Shown in pieces: positions 17,755 to 27,791 of a stretch of 64,000 nucleotides of DNA. Numbering within the stretch: the stretch's first letter is position 1; the number at the start of each line of letters is the position of its first letter. A model generated the notes under the pieces. It did no database searches. It had not been told where the DNA came from and saw only the letters and a list, made by a program, of their open reading frames with translations. Origin of the DNA: Marinobacter changyiensis (GTDB taxonomy: Bacteria; Pseudomonadota; Gammaproteobacteria; Pseudomonadales; Oleiphilaceae); the NCBI RefSeq assembly GCF_009193265.1, contig NZ_VZZZ01000003.1:310001-374000 (forward strand). The letters run 5' to 3'. Made by a program: the position numbers and the translations under genes.

Positions 17755-20502
17755 GTGAGCGACTCTCCCCGGCATGACCATCAAGACGATAGCGACAGCA
17801 GCAGGAGCGCCCCCCAAAAAGACACTTGGCACGCTGCCGACATTGAGGACATCCTGAAGGAACTGGACGTCCAGAAAGAAAATGGATTGACGGACGAGGA
17901 GGCGCAGACGCGTTTGAAGCGCTACGGGCCGAACCAGCTGCGGGTGTCGGAAAGCCGGCCCTGGTGGCGAATTCTTCTGGGGCAGTTTCACAGCATCGTC
18001 ATCTACCTGTTGGGCGGCGCCGCCGTTCTGGCCTTTGCCACCGGCCGCCTGCCGGAGGGTTTTGCAGTCCTGGCGGTGCTGCTGGTCAATACCGCTATCG
18101 GCTTTTTCAGCGAATGGAAGGCCGTACGATCCATGGCCGCCCTGCGCCGGTTGGGAGAGCACATGACCCGGGTCCGGCGGGAAGGCCGTGAGCGGGAGAT
18201 TGCCGCATCGGAAATCGTGCCCGGCGATATCGTTGTGCTGGAGGCCGGCGACCTCGTCCCCGCCGATTTGCGGTTGTTAGAGGCGGAACACCTGAGGGTC
18301 AACGAAGCACCCCTTACCGGTGAGTCCGTTCCGGTGAGTAAATTAACCGATGCCCTGGCAGCGGATACCGATCTCGCCGATCGCAATAACATGCTCTACA
18401 AGGGCACCAGCATCGCCGACGGCACGGCGGTGGGTGCTGCGGCCGCCACTGGCCCGGAGACGGAACTGGGCCGGGTGTCGGCGCTTGCGGAATCGGCCGA
18501 GGGCACCGTCCCGCCATTGCAGCAGCGGCTGGATCAACTGGGGCGTCGCCTCGCCGTATTGACCATTTTTATTGCCATCGTGGTCGCCGCGGTGGGTTTT
18601 CTGGTGCGGGAGCAACAAGCCACGCTGGTGATCGAGACGGCACTGGCCCTCGGTGTGGCGGCCATTCCTGAAGGCCTTCCTATCGTCGCCACCATAGCCC
18701 TCGCTCGCGGCATGTACCTGATGGCCGCCCGCAACGCTCTGGTAAACCAGCTCACTGCGGTGGAAACTCTGGGGGCCACCCGGGTGATCTTTTCGGACAA
18801 GACCGGCACCCTGACGGAAAACCGGATGCGGCTGCAGAAAATCGTCACCCCCACCGGCGAGCTCGTACTCGAGGAAATCGGAGCCGGCGAGGCGCTGGCG
18901 GACAGGGAGGGGGTTCGCCGCGTCCTGGAGGTGGGTCTGCTCTGTAATGGCGCTTCCCTCGATCAGCAACAGGGAGAGGACAATCCCCGCGGCGATCCCA
19001 CTGAAGTCGCGCTTCTGGCGGGAGGAAAAGACCTGGGACTGGAACGGGAATCGTTGCTGGAAGAGCGGCCCGAGGTCCGGGTGGAACAATTTGAGCCCCG
19101 ACTCAAGAAGATGGCCACCTTTCACCGGGATGAGGGCCAGTATTACGTGGCCGTAAAGGGCGCTCCCGAGGCAGTGCTGGATGTCTGCAGCGATATCCTG
19201 GCGGATGACGGCACCGAGCCGTTGAATGACGAGACCCGCCGTCAATGGGTCAAGCGCGCCAGCCAACTGGCAGGCGAGGGTTTGCGCCTGCTGGCAATGG
19301 CCGAAAAACGGACGGTAGCCAAGGATGCCGATCCCTACAATGGGCTGTGCTTCCTCGGCCTTGTGGGCCTGCTTGATCCGCCCCGCAAAAACGTCAAAGA
19401 GGCGATAGACACCTGTCAGGCGGCGGGTATCCGGGTGGAGATGGTGACCGGCGATCAGCTAGAGACCGCCACGGCAATCGCCCGGGCCGTGGGGATCGTC
19501 GGGGGCAAGGATGACCCGGAGACAGTCGGCATGCTGGGGCGCAATATCGGTTCCCCCGACGATATTGACGAGGACCAGCAGGAGAAGATCTACCGTGCCA
19601 ACATCTTTGCCCGGGTGAGTCCTGAGCAGAAACTCGATCTGGTGACCATTTATCAGAATCGGGGAGAGATCGTGGCCATGACCGGTGACGGCATCAACGA
19701 CGCGCCCGCCCTGAAAAAAGCCGATATCGGCATTGCCATGGGCAAACGGGGGACGGAGGCGGCCAAGCAGGTCGCTGACATGGTCCTGAAAGACGACGCC
19801 TTTGAAACTATCGTTGCGGCGGTGCGGCAGGGAAGGGTCATTTTCGGCAACATCCGCAAGTCCGTGGTGTTCATGCTCACCACAAATGTGGCCGAGGTGC
19901 TGGCGGTGACAATAGCCATTGCCGCGGGATGGCCTCTGCCGCTACTTCCTCTGCAGATTCTCTATCTCAATGTACTCACCGATGTCTTTCCCGCTCTCGC
20001 TCTGGGGCTGGGTCCGGCCAGCGGCAATGAGATGGAAGAGCCGCCCCGAAGCCCCCGGGAATCCGTGCTGACCCGAACCCACTGGACGGAGATCACGGGA
20101 TTTGCTGCCCTCCTGGCAGTTTGTGTGCTTGGCGCTCTGCTGCTGGCAGATCACTGGCTGGGATTGACGAAGCAGGAAGCAGTAACGGTGTCTTTTCTCA
20201 CTCTCGCTTTCGGCAAGCTCTGGTTTACCTTCGTTCTACGGAACCCGAAGTCCTCCATTCTGCTGAACGAGATAACGCGCAATCCCTGGGTGTGGGGAGC
20301 ACTGGCACTTTGCATCGTATTGCTCGCCGCCGCGGTATACCTGCCGTTGCTCTCAGGCCTGCTTGATACCCGGCCCCTGGGTTGGCAGCCCTGGCTTCTG
20401 ATTCTGGCAATGAGTGTCATTCCACTGCTGGTGGGACAAATAGTGCGGGAGATACAGAGGCGCCGGGAGTTTCGCGATATCAGGCGCCACAGCCATTACT
20501 GA
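17755..20502 (+). CDS. P-type cation-transporting ATPase (type II, calcium-pump-like)
   Basis: A 915-residue membrane pump. An N-terminal cation-ATPase domain (DVQKENGLTDEEAQTRL) is followed by membrane helices, the actuator TGES motif (APLTGESVPV), the M4 motif AAIPEGLPIV (about 305), the phosphorylation site DKTGTLT (Asp348), the KGAPE nucleotide-binding motif and the hinge TGDGINDAPA (about 643), then the C-terminal helices. PEGLP in M4 is shared by calcium, manganese and Na/K-type pumps, so the ion cannot be fixed; calcium export is the most likely. It starts at GTG 17755. It stands alone between the two carbohydrate gene groups. Confidence 0.92.
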   Translation: MSDSPRHDHQDDSDSSRSAPQKDTWHAADIEDILKELDVQKENGLTDEEAQTRLKRYGPNQLRVSESRPWWRILLGQFHSIVIYLLGGAAVLAFATGRLPEGFAVLAVLLVNTAIGFFSEWKAVRSMAALRRLGEHMTRVRREGREREIAASEIVPGDIVVLEAGDLVPADLRLLEAEHLRVNEAPLTGESVPVSKLTDALAADTDLADRNNMLYKGTSIADGTAVGAAAATGPETELGRVSALAESAEGTVPPLQQRLDQLGRRLAVLTIFIAIVVAAVGFLVREQQATLVIETALALGVAAIPEGLPIVATIALARGMYLMAARNALVNQLTAVETLGATRVIFSDKTGTLTENRMRLQKIVTPTGELVLEEIGAGEALADREGVRRVLEVGLLCNGASLDQQQGEDNPRGDPTEVALLAGGKDLGLERESLLEERPEVRVEQFEPRLKKMATFHRDEGQYYVAVKGAPEAVLDVCSDILADDGTEPLNDETRRQWVKRASQLAGEGLRLLAMAEKRTVAKDADPYNGLCFLGLVGLLDPPRKNVKEAIDTCQAAGIRVEMVTGDQLETATAIARAVGIVGGKDDPETVGMLGRNIGSPDDIDEDQQEKIYRANIFARVSPEQKLDLVTIYQNRGEIVAMTGDGINDAPALKKADIGIAMGKRGTEAAKQVADMVLKDDAFETIVAAVRQGRVIFGNIRKSVVFMLTTNVAEVLAVTIAIAAGWPLPLLPLQILYLNVLTDVFPALALGLGPASGNEMEEPPRSPRESVLTRTHWTEITGFAALLAVCVLGALLLADHWLGLTKQEAVTVSFLTLAFGKLWFTFVLRNPKSSILLNEITRNPWVWGALALCIVLLAAAVYLPLLSGLLDTRPLGWQPWLLILAMSVIPLLVGQIVREIQRRREFRDIRRHSHY

Positions 20503-20894
20503 TTCCGTTTCACGTTCTCCACAAACCGCCCTGACCCGCCAATCCCGTTTATGCCAACCCTCATGGGATTACAACCTCTGTTACTTTTCAGGTGAGGTTG
20601 TCTGACACGGAAAGCTGAGCTAGAGTCAGAGCAAATGCGTGTTTTGACGCCAGTCAAAATCCATGATCCCCCTCAATAAAGCCGTTAAGGGATGAAGCGC
20701 GCAGCAGGGATGACAGAAATGGAACCAGGGCGGACCGGCCCGTTGTGCCGCCCCGCTTCGCTGTCAACTCCGGGACACCCTGTGCATTTGCGCAGCAAAC
20801 AGGGAGATCGCCGTCCTCCCTGAGCACCCGTCATCGAGATTTCTTGCTGCTCTGGAGGCCGGTGAGCTGCCTGCACAATAGGTGGGATTGAGCA
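20503..20894. other. Intergenic region upstream of glgX
   Basis: The 392 bases hold no convincing gene. They should contain the promoter of the glgX-treZY operon. A perfect 7-bp hairpin at 20642-20659 is listed separately. A reading frame on the minus strand that runs into glgX is rejected. Confidence 0.5.
20642..20659. promoter_or_regulatory. Perfect inverted repeat upstream of glgX, possible operator
   Basis: TTTTGAC and GTCAAAA flank a four-base spacer, giving a dyad of 18 bases about 235 bases before glgX. Such a dyad could bind a dimeric repressor or be a short hairpin. No regulator gene lies next to it, so its role is a guess. Confidence 0.35.
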
Positions 20895-23036
20895 ATGAGT
20901 GAAGAAAAGCCGCGCATCTGGCCGGGGCAACCACAACCACTTGGCGCTACCTGGGATGGAAACGGAGTAAATTTCGCACTTTTTTCCGAACATGCCGAAC
21001 GCGTTGAGCTCTGCCTTTTCGATCCTTCCGGCAAGCAGGAAATTGAACGTATCGTCATGCCTGAGCGCACCGGACTTGTGTGGCATGCTTACCTGCCCCA
21101 CGTCGGGCCCGAGCTGCTTTACGGTTACCGGGTTCACGGGCCCTATGCTCCCCAGGAGGGGCACCGTTTTAATCCGAACAAGCTTTTACTGGACCCCTAC
21201 ACCAAATCCATTTTCGGAGAACTCCAGTGGAGCGATGCGATGTTTGGCTACTGTGTTGGTGACAAGGAAGAAGACCTTTCCTTTGACGACAGCGATAGCG
21301 CTGAAGACATGCTCCGCTCCCGGGTCATCGACGGGAGTTTTGACTGGGAAGGAGATGCTCCGCCAGCTATACCCTGGCACGAAACGGTAATCTACGAGCT
21401 CCATGTCAAGGGCTTTACCAAGCTGCGCCCGGACGTGCCACAGTACATCAGGGGAACCTATGCGGCACTGGGAACAGAACCGGCAATCGCCTACCTCAAA
21501 GAGCTTGGCATTACGGCGGTGGAGCTGCTGCCCATTCACGCTTACATCAATGACCGTCACCTCAAGGATCAGGGCCTCACCAACTACTGGGGTTACAACA
21601 GCATTGGCTTTTTTGCACCCTCGCCCGAGTACGCCAGCAGCGACGCCGTCACGGAGTTCAAGGCTGCAGTCAAAGCGCTGCACGCCGCAGGCATCGAAGT
21701 GATCCTGGATGTTGTCTATAACCATACCGGCGAAGGCAACCACCTGGGACCCACGCTCTGCTTCCGGGGTATAGACAACAGCGCCTATTACCGACTGGTG
21801 CATGACGACCTGCGTCATTATATGGATTACACCGGCACTGGAAACACGCTGGACATGAGGCATCCGCAGGTCCTGCAACTGATCATGGACAGCTTGCGCT
21901 ACTGGGTTCAGGAAATGCACGTGGACGGTTTCCGGTTTGATCTGACCGCCACCCTGGGCCGGGAGGAGCACGAATTTGACCAGTACGGCGCTTTCTTTGA
22001 CATCATCCAGCAGGATCCGGTCCTGTCCCGGGTAAAGCTGATTGCTGAGCCCTGGGATCTGGGTGAAGGTGGCTATCAGGTTGGCAATTTCCCGCCGGGC
22101 TGGGCCGAGTGGAACGATAAATTCCGGGACACGGTCCGTGATTACTGGCGGGGCAAAGGCGACCTTATTTCCGAGTTGGCCACGCGCCTGACCGGCTCGG
22201 CTGATCTTTTTTACTCAAACGGTCGCAGCCCCTGCTCCAGCATCAACTTCATTACCGCTCATGACGGCTTCACGCTTCATGATCTCGTCAGTTACAACCG
22301 GGAGTATAATTCGGCCAACCAGGAAGGCGATCCGGACGGTGAAGGAGAAGATGAAAACCGGAGCTGGAACTGCGGAGCGGAAGGACCTTGCGATGATCCG
22401 CAGATCCTGGCGCTGCGGGAGCGCCAGAAACGCAACTTTCTCGCCACTCTGTTCCTGTCGGCGGGGGTTCCCATGCTGTTGGCCGGTGACGAATTCGGCC
22501 GCAGCCAGCGGGGAAACAGTAATCCCTACTGTCAGGATAACGAGATCAGCTGGCTGAACTGGGAGCTGGGCGAAAAAGATAGCCAGCTCCTGGAGTTTAC
22601 CCGTCACCTGATCCGCATCCGCAAATCCCATCCTGCCTTTCGGCGCCGTCATTTTTTCCGCGGTCAGCCCGTTAACAGCCCCGGCACCAAGGATATTTAC
22701 TGGCTCAACCCCGACGGCCTCGAAATGAGCCAGGAGGAATGGGACACGACCTTTGCCCGCGCTCTTGGCGTACTTATAACCGGCTCCGGACTGCCGGATG
22801 TGGACAGACAGGGGGAACGCCTGAAAGATGACGACTTCCTGCTGTTCCTGAATGCCCATCACGACGATGTGCCTTTCACTATTCCGGATATTGCCGGCAT
22901 AGCCTCCTGGAACCTCCTGGTAAACACATTCATTCCCGACGTTCCTGCCTCTTCGCGGAGCTGGGATCCCGGCACCGAATGCGCGGTCGGGGGATACTCC
23001 CTGGTATTGTTCCACCACCAGAGGGACGAATCGTGA
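20895..23036 (+). CDS. glgX: Glycogen debranching enzyme GlgX (isoamylase type)
   Basis: Hydrolyses alpha-1,6 branch points of glycogen, releasing linear maltodextrins. The 713 residues have an N-terminal CBM48 domain (PLGATWDGNGVNFALFSEHAERVELCL, split as usual) and a GH13_11 catalytic barrel: VIYELHVKGFTK, DVVYNHTGEG, nucleophile Asp349 in DGFRFDLTA, acid Glu385 in LIAEPWDLG, and FITAHDGFTLHDLVSYN. It starts at ATG 20895. Its stop codon overlaps the GTG start of the TreZ-TreY gene, so debranching and trehalose release are translationally coupled, the same logic as the treX-treY-treZ operons of other bacteria and archaea. Confidence 0.95.
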   Translation: MSEEKPRIWPGQPQPLGATWDGNGVNFALFSEHAERVELCLFDPSGKQEIERIVMPERTGLVWHAYLPHVGPELLYGYRVHGPYAPQEGHRFNPNKLLLDPYTKSIFGELQWSDAMFGYCVGDKEEDLSFDDSDSAEDMLRSRVIDGSFDWEGDAPPAIPWHETVIYELHVKGFTKLRPDVPQYIRGTYAALGTEPAIAYLKELGITAVELLPIHAYINDRHLKDQGLTNYWGYNSIGFFAPSPEYASSDAVTEFKAAVKALHAAGIEVILDVVYNHTGEGNHLGPTLCFRGIDNSAYYRLVHDDLRHYMDYTGTGNTLDMRHPQVLQLIMDSLRYWVQEMHVDGFRFDLTATLGREEHEFDQYGAFFDIIQQDPVLSRVKLIAEPWDLGEGGYQVGNFPPGWAEWNDKFRDTVRDYWRGKGDLISELATRLTGSADLFYSNGRSPCSSINFITAHDGFTLHDLVSYNREYNSANQEGDPDGEGEDENRSWNCGAEGPCDDPQILALRERQKRNFLATLFLSAGVPMLLAGDEFGRSQRGNSNPYCQDNEISWLNWELGEKDSQLLEFTRHLIRIRKSHPAFRRRHFFRGQPVNSPGTKDIYWLNPDGLEMSQEEWDTTFARALGVLITGSGLPDVDRQGERLKDDDFLLFLNAHHDDVPFTIPDIAGIASWNLLVNTFIPDVPASSRSWDPGTECAVGGYSLVLFHHQRDES

Positions 23037-26000
23037 ACCGAAATCACGAGATGCCGTTTGGTGCCCGCCTCCAGCCGGATGGCAAGGTGCGTTTCGGATT
23101 CTGGGCGCCCGCCCTCTCGGAAGTCGAACTCTGTCTGCACGAGGCCGAGAACAGGACCTGTCTGCCTATGGAGCCCAGGGGGGAAGGCTGGTTCTGCCTG
23201 GAAACCGACCGCGCCGGAGCCGGGTCCCTGTACAGCTACCGTGTCCGGGCAGCTGAAAGCGTGCCGGACCCTGCCTCGCGCTTTCAGCCGGAGGATGTCC
23301 ATGGGCCGAGTGAAGTCATTGACCCCTCGGCTTTTGCCTGGGAGGACGGGGAATGGCGCGGTCGGCCCTGGCACGAGGCCGTCATCTACGAATTACACAC
23401 TGGAACCTTCAGTAAAGGCGGTGATTATCAGGGCATTGAAGAAAGGCTGGATTACCTCGCGGAGCTTGGTGTTACCGCCATTGAGCTTATGCCCTTGTCG
23501 GACTTTCCGGGGAGCCGGAACTGGGGCTACGACGGCGTCCTGCCCTTTGCCCCGGACCACACTTATGGCCGGCCCGAGCAGCTGAAAAGTCTGATTCAGG
23601 CCGCACACAAGCGCCAGATCATGATCTTTCTGGACGTTGTCTACAATCATTTCGGACCCGACGGCAATTACCTGCACCTCTATGCGCCGGTTTTTTTTAC
23701 CGAACACCATCAGACCCCATGGGGCGCAGCGATCAATTTCGACGATGAAAACAGCCAGACTGTCCGGGACTTCTTTATCCATAGTGCCCTTTACTGGCTG
23801 GAGGAATATCATCTGGATGGCCTGAGGCTGGATGCCGTCCACGCCATCCACGACGACTCCAGTCCGTGCTTCCTTGAGGAGCTCGCCACCCGGGTCCATG
23901 AGGGTCCCGGCCGCAACCGCCAGATCCATCTGGTGCTTGAGAACGACTGCAATTCTGCCCGTTATCTTGCCCGCACGCCGGAGCTTTCACCCCGCTTTTA
24001 TAATGCCCAGTGGAATGATGACATTCACCACTGCCTGCACCTGATGCTCACCGGCGAAAGCGACGGTTACTATGCCGACTATACTCAGAAACCGAACTGG
24101 TTTCTGGGCCGGTGCCTTGCAGAGGGCTTTGCATACCAGGGAGAACCTTCTCCCTATCGCGGAAACGCGCGCCGGGGTGAGTCGAGTACGGAGCTTCCTT
24201 CCGAGGCCTTTGTTTCCTTTCTGCAAAATCACGATCAGGTGGGCAATCGCGCCTTCGGAGAACGGATTGACGCCCTCGCCCCGGCAGCAGCCATTTCTGC
24301 TGCCGCAGCGGTGCGTCTGCTGGCCCCCCAGCCACCGCTTCTGTTTATGGGCGAAGAATTCGGGGCGACAACGCCCTTTCAGTTTTTCTGCGATTTTTCC
24401 GGAGAGCTCGCCGAAGCAGTAACCTCAGGGCGCCAGGCGGAATTTTCCCGATTTGAGGATTTCTCGGAAGCCGGGAAGAAGGATCGTATTCCCGACCCCA
24501 ATTCCGAACAGTCCTTCCTTCAAAGCAAACTGGCGTGGGACTGCCTCGAGTCGCCCTACCATGCCGACCGTCACCGCCATTTCAGGGATCTGCTGGCTGT
24601 ACGGAGACAAATCTATAGTGAAAAGGGCCACCAGCCCCTGCCGGGCGCAGGAACGTTCCACGCGTCGGGTGACACGGCCGTGAAGGTAACCTGGCAGTTA
24701 AGAGACGGTTACATCCTTACCATGCTGGCCAATCTCGGGCCTCATCTTTGTCCCATCCCCGGCCGCGGGCCGGATCCGGGAGATAGGGTTTATTACCTCC
24801 CTGCCAAGCTGCCGGATGCGCTGAAGAACGGCAACCTGCTGCCCTGGTCGGTTGCCGTTTTTATCGCTTCGGCCCGTGACGCAAACGCTATCCCCACCGC
24901 CACCTATCGAATCCAGCTCAACAGGGATTTCAGCTTCCGCGATGCCACAGACCTGATCCCCTATCTCCATGACCTGGGCATCAGTCACTGTTACTGCTCA
25001 CCCTACCTGAAGGCTCGGTCTGGTAGCAGCCACGGCTATGACATTGTTGACCACGGTAGTCTCAATCCCGAGATTGGCAGCCAGGCGGACTTCGACGACT
25101 TCGTCGCAAAACTCAGAGCGCTGGGTATGGGGCATATCCTCGACATGGTACCCAATCACATGGGAGTCATGGGGGACGACAACCTCTGGTGGCTGGATGT
25201 TCTGGAAAATGGCCCCGCGTCGCAGTTTGGACACTTTTTCGACATTGACTGGACGCCCCTGCGCCGGGGCATGAATAATCAGGTGCTGATCCCCGTCCTC
25301 GGTGACCATTACGGCGATGTACTTGATAAGACGCAGCTAAAGCTCGCCTTTGACCAGCACGAAGGCACTTTTTCGGTGCATTATTATGAGCATCGTTTCC
25401 CGATTGATCCGCGCCAGTACCCCCGTATTCTCAATCGGCAGCCGGGCAAATTGAAGGAACGTTTCGGGTGCGAAGAGCCTACCCTGATGGAATTTCAGAG
25501 TCTCATGACGGCCCTTGAGAACCTTCCGCCTCGCAGCAGCACTCTGGAAGAGGAACTGACCGCACGCAATCGGGACAAGGAATTCCTCAAGCAACGGCTT
25601 AAATTTCTCCACGAGAACAGCCCCGCTCTCCAGCAACACCTGAAGGGCGTCGTCCGGGAGATCAACAAATCCGAAGCTCTGGGCAGCGGAATCAGCAGCC
25701 CCATGCATGAACTGCTTGAAGCCCAGGCCTATCGACTGGCCTACTGGCGCGTGGCCGCAGACGAAATCAACTACCGCCGGTTTTTCGACATCAATGACCT
25801 TGCCTGTCTTCGGCAGGAAGAACATGCGGTTTTTGAAAAGACCCACAGCCTTGCGCTTGCCCTTGTCCGGGAAGGAAAGGTCCAGGGCCTGCGGATAGAC
25901 CATCCCGACGGACTGTGCGACCCGGCACAGTATTTCCATCGCTTGCAAGGCGACAGGCCAGCCTATCTCATAGCCGAAAAGATTCTCAGCGAAGGCGAAA

Positions 26001-27754
26001 GGCTGCGGCGGGCCTGGCCCATTCACGGCACCACGGGTTATGAATTCGCCGCCGATTGCACCGGCCTGTTTATCGATCCCGATAGCGCAGATGAAATGCA
26101 GAGCATCTACGAAGCCTTTGTCGGTCACAGAATGGAATTTCAGGACATCTGTTATCGCTCGAAAAAGCTGATAGTCCAGACATCCCTTGCCAGCGAGATG
26201 GCGGTGCTTGCAAACCAGCTTGCACGTATTGCGGATGCCGACCCACACAGCCGGGACTTCACCCTGAACGGGCTGAGGCAGGCCCTTACCGAGGTAGTCG
26301 CCTGTTTCCCTGTGTATCGTACCTACATCACCGACCACGGCGTTACTGAGGAGGACCGGGACCAGGTAGACCGCGCGGTCCAGGATGCCATGAAGAGAAG
26401 CCGGGCGGCGGATATCACGGCATTCCGTTTCATCCGGGACGCTCTGCTTCTTGAGTTAGGCGAAGGCCTGCCAGAAGCCCTGCGCCGACGGCTGATCCAG
26501 TTCTCAATGAGCTTCCAGCAGTATACCTCGCCGGTCATGGCCAAGGGCCTGGAGGACACCGCACTTTACGTTTACCACAGGCTGGTGGCGCTCAATGAGG
26601 TGGGTGGCAAACCGGGTGTCTTTGGAATCAGCCCTGCGGCATTTCACCAGGCCAACCTTGAGCGCCAGGCCAACTGGCCTCACAGCATGGTCGATACTTC
26701 CACCCACGATACCAAGCGGTCTGCCGATACCCGTGCACGTATAGGGGTTCTTTCCGAAATTCCGGACCAGTGGCGGGAAAAGGTCAATCACTGGACTGCC
26801 ATCAATGCCCGCCATAAACACCAGGATAACGACAGCGCCTGGCCCGAGAAAAACACCGAATACCTGCTCTATCAGACCCTGGTCGGGGCCTGGCCCATGG
26901 AGTCCCTGCCTTCTATTGACATGGAAGCGTTCGGGGCGCGGATACGGGATTACATGCTCAAGGCGGTCAAGGAAGCCAAGCAGCACACCTCCTGGATCAA
27001 CAGCAATGCGGGTTATGAGGAAAGCCTGTCCGCATTCATCGACGCCATTCTGGATCCGGCAAACTCAGAGTTTCTGGAGGACTTCACCGGCTTCCAGAAA
27101 TCGGTCAGCAACCTGGGGATGTACGTCAGCCTTGCCCAGCTCCTGCTCAAACTGACTGCACCTGGTGTGCCCGATACCTATCAGGGGGACGAGCTCTGGA
27201 ACTTCAACCTGGTGGATCCGGACAATCGCCGTCCGGTGAACTACGACCAGCGCAGGCAAACACTGCAGGAACTGAAGGCGCAGTTTGACGGAGAGTCCAT
27301 TGATCGCACTGCGCTTTCCATGCTGACCGATGACATGTTGGACGGCCGTATCAAATGCTATCTCACCTGGAAGTGCCTGTCCCTGCGACGCCAGCATGCG
27401 GACCTGTTCAGCCAGGGCGCCTATATTGTTCTGCGGACCCGGGGCGCGCAAGCCGACAATCTGTTCGCGTTTGCCCGCGAACACGAGGGCGATACACTCA
27501 TCGTAGCGGTGCCGAGGTTGCTCGGCCGTCTGGCAGGTGCGACGGCCAGCGGCTCGGGCAATATTATGAGGCGCCTGGACTGGGGGAACTCCGGTATCGA
27601 GTTGCCTGAACAACTCGCTGCCCGTGACTACCGGAACCATTTGACCGGAGAGTCCGTGGAGGTAACGTCATTCGACAACAGTCCCTTACTGATGGCGGAG
27701 CAGTTGTTCGCCGAGTTCCCGGTGGCGCTACTGGTTTCCCGGTCCCCGTCCTAA
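23033..27754 (+). CDS. TreZ-TreY fusion: maltooligosyltrehalose trehalohydrolase and synthase
   Basis: A 1573-residue single chain carries both steps of trehalose release from maltodextrins. Residues 1 to about 615 are TreZ (GH13_10): CBM48-like start FGARLQPDGKVRFGFWAP, nucleophile Asp267 (GLRLDAVHAI), acid Glu303 (LVLEND), FLQNHDQVGNRA. From about 620 comes TreY (GH13_26): TYRIQLNRDFSF, YCSPYLKARSGSSHGYD, LDMVPNHMG, nucleophile Asp956 (GLRIDHPDG), acid Glu982 (LIAEKILSEGE). There is no stop or frameshift between them. The usual TreY motif HDTKRSED reads HDTKRSAD (Ala1231). Start: GTG 23033, overlapping the glgX stop as GTGA, with AGAGGGA upstream. Confidence 0.93.
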   Translation: MNRNHEMPFGARLQPDGKVRFGFWAPALSEVELCLHEAENRTCLPMEPRGEGWFCLETDRAGAGSLYSYRVRAAESVPDPASRFQPEDVHGPSEVIDPSAFAWEDGEWRGRPWHEAVIYELHTGTFSKGGDYQGIEERLDYLAELGVTAIELMPLSDFPGSRNWGYDGVLPFAPDHTYGRPEQLKSLIQAAHKRQIMIFLDVVYNHFGPDGNYLHLYAPVFFTEHHQTPWGAAINFDDENSQTVRDFFIHSALYWLEEYHLDGLRLDAVHAIHDDSSPCFLEELATRVHEGPGRNRQIHLVLENDCNSARYLARTPELSPRFYNAQWNDDIHHCLHLMLTGESDGYYADYTQKPNWFLGRCLAEGFAYQGEPSPYRGNARRGESSTELPSEAFVSFLQNHDQVGNRAFGERIDALAPAAAISAAAAVRLLAPQPPLLFMGEEFGATTPFQFFCDFSGELAEAVTSGRQAEFSRFEDFSEAGKKDRIPDPNSEQSFLQSKLAWDCLESPYHADRHRHFRDLLAVRRQIYSEKGHQPLPGAGTFHASGDTAVKVTWQLRDGYILTMLANLGPHLCPIPGRGPDPGDRVYYLPAKLPDALKNGNLLPWSVAVFIASARDANAIPTATYRIQLNRDFSFRDATDLIPYLHDLGISHCYCSPYLKARSGSSHGYDIVDHGSLNPEIGSQADFDDFVAKLRALGMGHILDMVPNHMGVMGDDNLWWLDVLENGPASQFGHFFDIDWTPLRRGMNNQVLIPVLGDHYGDVLDKTQLKLAFDQHEGTFSVHYYEHRFPIDPRQYPRILNRQPGKLKERFGCEEPTLMEFQSLMTALENLPPRSSTLEEELTARNRDKEFLKQRLKFLHENSPALQQHLKGVVREINKSEALGSGISSPMHELLEAQAYRLAYWRVAADEINYRRFFDINDLACLRQEEHAVFEKTHSLALALVREGKVQGLRIDHPDGLCDPAQYFHRLQGDRPAYLIAEKILSEGERLRRAWPIHGTTGYEFAADCTGLFIDPDSADEMQSIYEAFVGHRMEFQDICYRSKKLIVQTSLASEMAVLANQLARIADADPHSRDFTLNGLRQALTEVVACFPVYRTYITDHGVTEEDRDQVDRAVQDAMKRSRAADITAFRFIRDALLLELGEGLPEALRRRLIQFSMSFQQYTSPVMAKGLEDTALYVYHRLVALNEVGGKPGVFGISPAAFHQANLERQANWPHSMVDTSTHDTKRSADTRARIGVLSEIPDQWREKVNHWTAINARHKHQDNDSAWPEKNTEYLLYQTLVGAWPMESLPSIDMEAFGARIRDYMLKAVKEAKQHTSWINSNAGYEESLSAFIDAILDPANSEFLEDFTGFQKSVSNLGMYVSLAQLLLKLTAPGVPDTYQGDELWNFNLVDPDNRRPVNYDQRRQTLQELKAQFDGESIDRTALSMLTDDMLDGRIKCYLTWKCLSLRRQHADLFSQGAYIVLRTRGAQADNLFAFAREHEGDTLIVAVPRLLGRLAGATASGSGNIMRRLDWGNSGIELPEQLAARDYRNHLTGESVEVTSFDNSPLLMAEQLFAEFPVALLVSRSPS

Positions 27755-27791
27755 AAGAAATGCTTTTCCGCCCAGGGGAGGCGCAACCACC

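Noticed and set aside
17670..17777. Possible 35-codon leader peptide before the cation ATPase
   Set aside because: The ribosome binding site is plausible, but the peptide has no recognisable content and overlaps the ATPase start in another frame; too weak to list as a gene.
20685..21164. Minus-strand frame of 159 codons overlapping the start of glgX
   Set aside because: More than half of it is antisense to conserved glgX codons and the remainder has no motif.
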